A stretch of 64,000 bases of DNA from Suillus spraguei (lineage: Eukaryota > Basidiomycota > Agaricomycetes > Boletales > Suillaceae): NCBI GenBank assembly GCA_016800925.1, contig JABCPU010000112.1, positions 114,321 through 178,320 on the forward strand. The letters are read 5' to 3'. The notes under the pieces are model-generated. The model had not been told where the DNA came from. It worked only from the letters and a program-made list of their open reading frames with translations, and ran no database searches. Within the stretch, counting starts at the first letter, position 1. Each line of letters opens with the position of its first letter. Shown in pieces: positions 56,051 through 64,000 of the stretch. Position numbers and translations under genes: made by a program.

Positions 56051-56555
56051 TGATCATACATCACTATAAATATGCCTTAATAAAATATTACCACCAAGCA
56101 CAGTGGGTAGGTGAAGTGAAGAGCAAAGCATAACTCTCAAAGATGATTTTTCTAGACCAAAACAGTGGCCCCACCATGTCTTAGACAGCTCAATAATCAC
56201 TAGCAAATTATCTATCTAGAGCCACACAAGTCATATAAAGATATTATGGGTGGTGGAGCATGACACAGGTGGTACTGCTTACATAAGCCAAAGTGCGGTC
56301 TCCTGGCTTGACTGAGTGCTGAACTTTTGGAGCATGAATTTTGATTGCTGATTTGGTGACCTCTAACAAGCAAAATTGCAGTGAACTTGCTTATCTCGAG
56401 GTGACAGGCTTAATTTGGAAATGCTTATATAAGCAAAAATGCGGTCAACTTGAACCAAAAACTTTTCTCTTCCCAACCACCACCATTCTAAGCCTAATTT
56501 TGTAAGTCACTTATGGTTATACCTGGGCTATTGTATATTCACAACCCTCATACTG

Positions 56556-56905
56556 TGCAAATATTCAAATGTCAGATTTGTGTAAACCATATATCATTCA
56601 TGTAAATCTTTGTGACCACTGGATGGACTGCGCAAATATTGAAATCTCAGATTTGTGCATACTATAAATGGTCACCAGACTGCACAAATTGCCAAATGTC
56701 AGATTTGCATGAACCATATATCATTAATGTACATATTTGTGACCACTAGATGGACTGCGCAAATATTGAAATCTCAGATTTGCGCATACACTTATGGTCA
56801 CTGGACTACACAAATATCCAAATGTCAGATTTGCCTGAACCATATATCATCAATGTAAATATTTGTGACCGCTAGACAGACTGCACAAATATTCAAATTA
56901 AAGAA
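56556..56905. repeat. About 127-bp tandem repeat, three units
   Basis: ACCATATATCAT at 56586, 56713 and 56839; units also share ACTGCGCAAATATTGAAATC and CAAATGTCAGATTTG. Confidence 0.85.
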
Positions 56906-57044
56906 TGTTTTTGTAAATAGGTTAGGGTCATTTAGTAGTTAGGTTGACCTTTCACACTTATATTTCTGCCTACGGAACTGTTCCCAACTGTTCCCAAGGC
57001 AGACACAGGGTTGACACACTTAAATTGCCTTTGGCAGACTTATT

Positions 57045-57331
57045 TGGCCGCCCCCAGAACAGGTCTGTAGGCAGACACACTTGCAAGAATAAGATTATTC
57101 ATTGAGTGATCACATTTTACATTTTATTCTTCTGCCTACAGAACTGTTCTGGGGGTGGCCAAAGAAGTCTGCCAAAGGCAGACACCCTTACATTGCCTTT
57201 AGCAGACTTATTTGGCCGCCCCCAGAACAGTTCTGTAGGTGGAAGAATAAAATGTAAAATGTGATCACTCAATGAATAATCTTATTCTTGCAAGTGTGTC
57301 TGCCTACAGACCTGTTCTGGGGGCAGCCAAA
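57045..57331. repeat. Foldback element A
   Basis: Arms of about 120 bp (57045-57166 and 57210-57331) are near-perfect reverse complements around a loop of about 45 bp. Each arm is itself bounded by inverted copies of GCCGCCCCCAGAACAG.TCTG, so the structure is a palindrome of palindromes. Confidence 0.85.
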
Positions 57332-57422
57332 TAGGTGTGCCAATGGCAATGCATGCAAGGCTTAGCTTGCATGTATTGCAGTTAGCACACCTATTTGGCT
57401 GCCCCCAGAACAGTTCTGTAGG
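57300..57422. repeat. Foldback element B
   Basis: Inverted arms GCCTACAGACCTGTTCTGGG...GGTGTGC and its complement, with an inner GCATGCAAG/CTTGCATGT stem. Shares the CCCCCAGAACAG core and its left arm with element A. Confidence 0.85.
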
Positions 57423-57508
57423 CGTTCAGGAATCATCTAAACATTTCAACTAACTCCTATACAATCTACTTGTGAAATATTTCCTCCCTTATAATAGTAC
57501 TGTAGGCA

Positions 57509-57690
57509 GACAAAACAGTGAAGTGTCAATATCAATGTAACCACACCAAACTTTCCACTCTCAGAACAGTATTAGTAGGCGGCTCCTATGGCCTCTAACT
57601 AGTGGTTTTCACACTTCTGTAGCTGCCTACAAATACTGTTCTGGGGGCGGAAAGTTAGGTGTGGTTACATTGATATTGACACTTCACTAA
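57509..57690. repeat. Foldback element C
   Basis: Arms of about 65 bp (57509-57573 and 57626-57690) beginning GTGAAGTGTCAATATCAATG and its complement, carrying the same AGAACAGTA-type core at their inner ends. Confidence 0.82.
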
Positions 57691-57852
57691 CAAAATTCTT
57701 GATAAAGTTGACCCTTCACATTGCCAGATACACTCCATTAATGTTGTGGATCTCCCACTCAATAGTGTATGGCACAATGTAATAAAATTCACTTTGAAAC
57801 ATCAAGATTAGAACTACAAATAGACTGCCAGCTACCATCACCCATTCCACAC

Positions 57853-60800
57853 TTACAGCCTTGCTCTCTTGCCTTTCACATGCTCAATTATTTCAATCTC
57901 ATCGTCATCTTCTTCATCTTCTTTTTCTTTAGCTGCCTCCTTAAGATGCTTGTGAGTTGCAATGGATTGCATTGCTGGTTTGATGGTGTACATCTGTGAA
58001 GTTCTTCCCAGCTCAATAGCCTTATTCAATCCAAAGAATGTGACAGCAATCTTGAAAGGACCGTACTGAAGGTCAGAGAGGTGCATATTGATTTCATGAT
58101 ACTTTGCATTCAATTTTTCTACCGTGAGTGGGACCCAGTCTCATTTGAAGACACCGCCCTTCCAAATGTGTTTACTTTGTGCATTTGCAAGACCTAGACG
58201 AATCATCAGGAGCGACCCAATGCCCTTGTTACTGTTCTTCGAGTTCCACCGCAGAGGGAATCCCTTGCCTTGGTGGTCAGCAAAATACTTCTGCAAAGGA
58301 CTGTCCGCCTCATAGACCGCTATGATATATGCTGGGACCATCACAATGAACTGGTTAGTAGACCTGCTTCCTCTTCGAGTGCTTCTGTTGGGGTTCCAAG
58401 GGAGGGCCCTGAGAGCCTGTGTTATTGCCCGACCTCCATCCCCAACTGCGGGACTGTACTCTCCATTGGTGAAGATGTCAGGGAGAATCCTGCTGATGTA
58501 GATTCCGGCAAGAAGAGCGATCTTATGGATGGGCTTCCAAGGGTTGAAAATAGCAAAGACCCACTCATAGATTTGACAGATTAGTGGCTCCGTCTCCCCT
58601 CTCTCAACATCAATGTTATCCAGTGAAAATTCCTCTGGCAAGCTGTCCCTCGAGATGAACTGGGGTAGAGACCGGAGAGTTATGGAGTTGACAGCCCAAG
58701 CTGCCCGAGCATCAGTTGCTTGAGCTTTATTTGATGCCTCTGCAGCGCTGTTGGTAGGCCTAGCATTCCTCACACCCATGGTTTGCAATCCTGAAGCTTT
58801 GCCCAGATTGACCCAAGACGTATGCACAGGCTTACGAGAGTGATGCCCACGAGCCCAACATTGGCCACATGCCAAGGGACATGGTTGATGTGAAGGTGGT
58901 TAGCCGCCCCACAGAATGCATCCTGCATGAAACTGTCCGCCGCTTGAGGAGAGTGCTGGGGAGCATACTTGAGCATATATATCCCAGCAATGCAAAACAC
59001 AGTGGTAGACGGTGCTGAGTAGATTAGAGGGGCACCCACAACTGAAGGGTTATCGGCTCGCATCATGCTGATGATACGAAGAGAGAAATCCCGAATGGTT
59101 AACTGCTGCTCTGACTGGTTGGGCAATCCATCCGAATGATCTTCATGGTTAGGAATGATGCAGCGTAGGAGATGCTCGAATGCCCGATCCTGGTAGCTCA
59201 GAGGATAGGAGCAAGACAGCCACTTGTGGAGACTAGTCAAGTGCGTCTTTGAATTGCTGACATTTCCTACCCCAATGTCCCCTTCTTCATTAGCGCATTC
59301 CTTGTTGACTGCTGCAGCTACAAGCCCCTTGACATCAGCCACGTAAGCCTGCAGGGCCACCAGCGCGATGGCGCTCGCATGACGAAGTTCAGAAGTGTAC
59401 GGCTGAAAGAGTTGAGGAGCAAGCTGGTTGATGCTTAGCATTATATGGAATTCTGCTTTGTATGCCTGATATCTGAATTCAGTTTAGAATTGAGAAACAC
59501 CTTTGAGGCTTATTGCTTACCTCAAAATGGTTCTGACCATATGTTAGTATCTGAGAGCGCTTCGACGAAATAGCAGGGACTCTTGTATCCCCCAATGTGG
59601 GCCAATCAGCAGGACTGACAGTTATCGGTGTCGTCAGTGAAGAAGAAGAGATCTGGATCTTCGTTGACAACGTAGGAAGGCCCTGTTGCAGTAAACTTTG
59701 GACCAACCAAAATGGTCGCATGAGACTGGTGGCGATGACTTTAGCATTACCCATGTGAGCATATGCCAAAGTTCTCTCCAGGACAGAACACAACTCTATT
59801 ATTTCAGGCATTTGTTTCAGATTGTGCTTCAACCAGGGGTGTTGGTGTTTCCATATGCGCTCCAGCAAGGATGTGATCCCAAAGGGGGTCCACTTGTATA
59901 TGTTGGGGAAGGCTACGCTTTGGGGTTAGACTTTTATATGTAGCATTAAACCAGATGTGTACCTCTGGAGTGAATATTACAAGATGCAGTCGCAAGACAT
60001 CAAAGATGTCAGGATGCGACCACGCTCGAGCTAGAGGTATTATGATGTCCCGATAAATATGCCTGAGCAAGCTTCAGAGCTAAGCAATAGGATGGACATA
60101 AATAACTCACTTGCCAGTGCAGTGACCAGGTAACAGAGAATCCAGTTGAATTATATAAACATTCTCCAACCTCAAAGCATGAGGCACATCATCATGTTTA
60201 ATTTTGTTGTCAAAACGCTGGTGAGGGAGGCTTGCTTCACACTCCCGAATGATGTTAGGGTGGTTTAGTGCTGCCCGGCGTCCAGTTCCATATGCCCCAG
60301 ACAATGCAGAAGTAATGCGACCTTCCTGAACTTCATGAAGTGCTGCAGAAGGATGTGTCTGATGTGAGAGCTCATTATAAAAACTGGCACGCCATTGACA
60401 GCACTGCTGGAGGAACCACGCCGTCATCATGATTGAAGAGTTCCTCATCTTCCTCATCTAAATTATCATCTATGCCACGAAGTGGTCGAGTCACAGACTT
60501 GTGGATCTTGGTTAGGAAGGGGCTGAATTGAGGGAGAACCGTGTTACATTGAATGTGACCCGTCTTTCTCAAGAAAGCCTGGGGATAGACATTAACAAGA
60601 GGAGTCCGAATGTCCTGATCTTCATAAACATCCAGGTCCATGTCCATGTCCTCATCATCAGTAATGAAAGAAGAAAAGAGCTCTGGGACGGTTTCCAAAT
60701 TCACCAGAATTCCACAAGACTTCATCCCTGGCGCAACCATTCCCATACACCGAGGAATTCGACGACCTCCCTTGTCATACACCTTGTTCTCATCCTCGGT

Positions 60801-63215
60801 CTCCGGATCTTGATGGGGAAGTTCCTCCAGATCAACTTCTTGGCGAACAAGTGGATCTGGTGAATCATATACAGCTTTGTGGTTCAGGAGGATCTGCTCA
60901 TTTGCAATGTCCTCCCACCGGTTGACCTTCGTGGCACTATCAGTCATGCCACGGTTAGTGAGCCATGGGTAGTTTAGAGTTAGAGACCCACATTATATCT
61001 GTTGCAATAGCCAGTGACATGTAGTGGATTTGGGCGTACAACCTCTGAGCCTGCCAATTTGCTCCTTCTACACATCTGGTTTGCGAGTTACTACTAGCAA
61101 TCGCTTGGTTCTGACCAAAACGACAGCAGACAGAGACAGGTTGATGCTCCACAAGCCAGCCGTCCTCTTTCCACAATGCAGGGGATCCTTCTACCCAGTC
61201 ATCCCAGCTCTCAATTATGCAGTCACTAAGCTTCTCTACATCTTCAAGGCGGAGTTGCCAAGTACATTGCGAGCTGCCATCATATATAAGTCTCTTGTAC
61301 AATAGAGTTAGCGTTGTACAACATAACTTACTAGACATTTGTGGCATCAGTTACCCTCCATCCATCTATGTCATCTTCCATTCCATAGGGATGTGTCACG
61401 TGAATCCCCAAGTCTGGGTTCATAGACAAAGCATAGGCAAGAAACATGACCGCCATATGGAAATGACACCCAGACAGTCTAGAGTCTCCATGTTTTCACT
61501 CAGAAGAGGAGCCTCGTTAGCCACAGTCAGATCCTCTATGTTGGTGATTGGACAAAAGCCAAACCACAGCTCTGAAGAACTGTTGGTGCCTATGGCCATC
61601 ATGGATCCGGTGGGGTCAAAACCCAGCTTGCCATATTTGGGTCTGAATTGACAGTAAGATTTTCAGAGATCAAGGGTTATGGTGAATGTGTGATCGGCAA
61701 CGGTATTTGGAAGGAAGGCATGACAACCCATGGATTCAGCTACAACTAACATAAAATCCAGGAAGTGCTTGGACCCATCCCACATCAACATATTGTCATC
61801 CGAACTAGGGCTGAGGTTAGAATCAATGGAGAGGTTGACTCTATGGTGTAGAAGGGCAATGGCGGTGGCAGCTTGATTGTTCTCGAACATCTGGGCAAAC
61901 ACTGAAAGTTTAAGGGTCGTCATCTTGGCCTGCTCCCAAGTAGGACCTGATGCCTCAATGCCCTCCTGTTGCAAAAACAGCCCTTCATAAATATTGCTGT
62001 AAAGATACAACCTAGCTTGGGCTATAGATAAACCACTGCCTAAACTAGTATGTGAGTCTTGTGCTCTGTCTAGTCTGCTTCACTTGTAAGAACAAGAGCA
62101 TTCGACCCTAAAGGGGGATGCCTATTAGTATGGTCAAATTCGAGCCTAACTTATGTGCAAAACAAGCGTTGTGGTCAGCGGTAAGTTGCCGCGGTCAGCG
62201 ATGATACCGCCAGAACTAGTGTCGTGTGTAGCGGTGCTTCCGTGGTCAAGATAAGGTCAGTAACAGTTGCGTCGAGCGAGCGATGCCGAGCAGTGGTCTC
62301 AGTGGTAGTGGTAAGGTTGCGAGCAGTGCAATGAAACAGTAAAGAAGTCCGCAGTACTTTCAGCAGTAAAGTAGCGGTGCATGAGAAGTTCAGTCAAGGT
62401 AACAGTCAAAAGTCCAGCGGTAACGGAGAACGAGCGTGATGTATTAACGAGCAATAAGGAAACTTTAAAGACTATGTCCACTACTGGGTTGATCTAGAGC
62501 TAGACAATAATCCTGACCTATAGTACGTGCAATGGTGTAAAATCAGGTGTCTCTATCGTGCGGGGTATGCGGTGCTTATATCCTAAATTGTATGTACTCA
62601 GAATACTCTAGGCGAGATCAGTAGCGCTGGAGTGTAGTAACTGCCATAAGTAAACATAGCGCGAGGTGCTGCGGCACGAGGCAACATGTAATAAGGCTTG
62701 CTGTGGAATCAGTGATAATGAGCAGAAAACAAACTACACACCAAATGGAGCTATGCAGATGCAGCAAGGACATGGAAGGACATCAGTACATGGAACGTGG
62801 TGCAACAGTCGGTACGGTGTGCAGTAAGCATGGGATGCGCCGGTACTGCTAAATGGTAAGACTGCCATGGACAAGTGGTGACTCCTGTAGACGTGAGACG
62901 AGTGTCAAAATATGGGATTTTAAGCCAGCGCCAATATGTTCGTTACATCGCTCTGGGGCAAAGGGTCGTCAGCCTCTACAACTGACGGCACATCTGCAAG
63001 ATCAAAGTGACCCCTATCGTCTTCGTCGTCGCGGTTGGCAGCAACAGTGACCAGGTCTTCTTCCTCATCACTGCTGGAGCTGGTGGATTAATGAGCACGT
63101 GTTTGCAGGGAAAGTCGACTTAAACTCACCCTGCATAGTATGAATCTTCAGAGACTTCAGCCATGAATCTATCCAAGTTGGGTTCAAGGCTGCTGGGAAA
63201 GAAGTGGGCAAGTTT
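57853..63215 (-). pseudogene. Large unrecognised basidiomycete gene, apparently decayed
   Basis: Exon-like frames run down the minus strand: an acidic exon (SSSSDEEEDLVTVAAN, near 63060), FENNQAATAIALLHHRVN (61900), MAVMFLAYALSMNPDLGIHV (61450), WQLRLEDVEKLSDCIIESWD (61250), VNRWEDIANEQILLNHKAVY (60920), HPSAALHEVQEGRITSALSG and AYGTGRRAALNHPNIIRE (60290), MPEIIELCSVLERTLAYAHM (59800), LSINQLAPQLFQPYTSELRH (59430) and YEWVFAIFNPWKPIHKIALL (58560), ending KGKRARL at 57853. The protein would exceed 1000 residues with Asp/Glu-rich parts. Probable lesions: a 2-nt deletion near 60376 (QFL|YNEL), a shift near 59900, one near 58790, and TGA at 58141-58143. I do not recognise it; a transposon-associated or lineage-specific protein is possible. 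Whether all exons belong to one gene is uncertain. Confidence 0.45.
62100..62860. other. AGCGGT/CAGTGGT-rich simple sequence
   Basis: Repeated short words such as GCGGTCAGCG, CAGTGGT and AGCGGTAA without a fixed period. It may lie in an intron or upstream of the unrecognised minus-strand gene. Confidence 0.4.
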
Positions 63216-63415
63216 AGTTAATGCGACACTAAAATTTTAAAGGAAGGAGGTGAGAACAACCTTTAGTCGAAATTATTGAGGACAGCATTCAGACTAGACA
63301 GCCGGGTTATTCCAGGTTCCAGTTGCAGGGTTTATGTTACCAAAGCATGAATGAAAATATTATCACACCAGTAACTGGACTGGACCCCTGTTATGTCAAA
63401 GGGTTGCATGCAGAG

Positions 63416-63987
63416 TTATTCGGTTACATACTGCTTGCTGTGTGTAAGGGAACTAACTGTATCAGAAATATAAGAAGACAACAAGATGTCAAGGATAAAC
63501 TCACACAGACAGGAGCGAGGCCAGTGAACATTGGACGTTAGGACCTTGACTGGGTTGCCCAAAAGAGACGGTCTTCTTTGTCCCATCATACTATTGATTT
63601 GTGTTGTCACCTTTGCGAACCACTGTTCACAACCTTCCTTTTATGTAAACACGGAAGCAAAAGTAACCATTACCTGTCAGTAAGTTATATATGCAAGCCA
63701 AGTGAAAGCAGAGCACTTTGAAAAGTAAATGTTTTGCACCGAAGCCATGGTCACCAGTTGTACATGCTGTATGTAAGGAAACCAACTGCATCATAAACAA
63801 GTGTAAAAAGACATGAAGACTTCACAAATAAACTCACAGAGACACTTCAACATTAAACATCACACAACCACCCTCTGCGAAGCCCAGAAGTTCTTCTCCT
63901 TATCACTGTTTGTTCCTGTTGTGACTTTGCAAACTGGTGTTCTCCAATGTCCTTTTATGTAAACACCCAAGCAAAAGTAACCACGCC
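63416..63987. repeat. About 315-335-bp direct repeat, two units
   Basis: TTATGTAAACAC..AAGCAAAAGTAACCA occurs at 63641 and 63955, and AAACTCACA.AGAC at 63497 and 63830. The unequal spacing shows indels between the units. The second unit runs to the window edge. Confidence 0.7.
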
Positions 63988-64000
63988 GAGTTAATCTTCT

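Noticed and set aside
57853..63215. Assignment of the unknown gene to KDZ or Plavaka transposases
   Set aside because: These are common in Agaricomycetes and tempting here, but I see none of their catalytic motifs in the readable segments.

Overview
The window looks like a transposon-rich accessory region of a filamentous basidiomycete (Agaricomycetes; Boletales is possible but only an inference). Evidence: genes split by many short GT-AG introns of about 45-60 nt, basidiomycete-type gene families (an atromentin-synthetase-like thioesterase fragment, polyporopepsin-like aspartic peptidases, a fungal-type kinase-like protein), chromodomain Ty3/gypsy elements, and no operons, ribosome binding sites, rRNA or tRNA genes. 

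Layout. 0-10.3 kb: decayed copies of an MFS transporter, GMP synthase and proteasome subunit RPN7. 10.37-16.15 kb: LTR element 1, a chromodomain gypsy element on the minus strand with most of its reverse transcriptase deleted. 16.9-28.7 kb: a PAG1/furry-type fragment carrying a MITE, an apparently intact membrane-protein gene, a histidine acid phosphatase-like pseudogene, a Sec23 pseudogene joined to an NRPS-like thioesterase fragment, a peroxisomal carrier fragment, a UBE2O-like E2 pseudogene and the 3' part of an XRN1 pseudogene. 28.68-36.62 kb: LTR element 3 (plus strand, both LTRs apparently identical), inserted in XRN1; it carries an antisense spliced gene with a Zn2Cys6-like cysteine pattern. 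36.6-41 kb: the rest of XRN1, then two aspartic peptidase pseudogenes with two more MITEs. 41.2-50.8 kb: a kinase-like gene broken by element 2 (41.36-48.99 kb, full length, identical LTRs), a MITE and a solo LTR. 50.8-53.5 kb: an apparently intact six-exon gene with a ParB/DGQHR-like motif between 108-bp direct repeats. 53.5-57.7 kb: tandem repeats and nested foldback palindromes. 57.85-63.2 kb: a large, unrecognised, decayed gene. 

How it fits together. Most cellular gene copies here are dead: stops, 1-2 nt frameshifts or transposon insertions are visible in nearly all of them, although GMP synthase, RPN7, Sec23, XRN1 and PAG1 are normally important or essential. Functional copies must lie elsewhere, or this is a dispensable haplotype. 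Many nonsense and Arg-to-Cys changes are CG to TG or CA transitions, and the three differences between the LTRs of element 1 are also at CpG, which suggests cytosine methylation and deamination (or a RIP-like process) acting on the region. Elements 2 and 3 are undecayed and therefore recent. The best candidates for something undescribed are the antisense Zn2Cys6-like gene of element 3, the third ORF of elements 1/2, and the repeat-flanked ParB/DGQHR-like gene.
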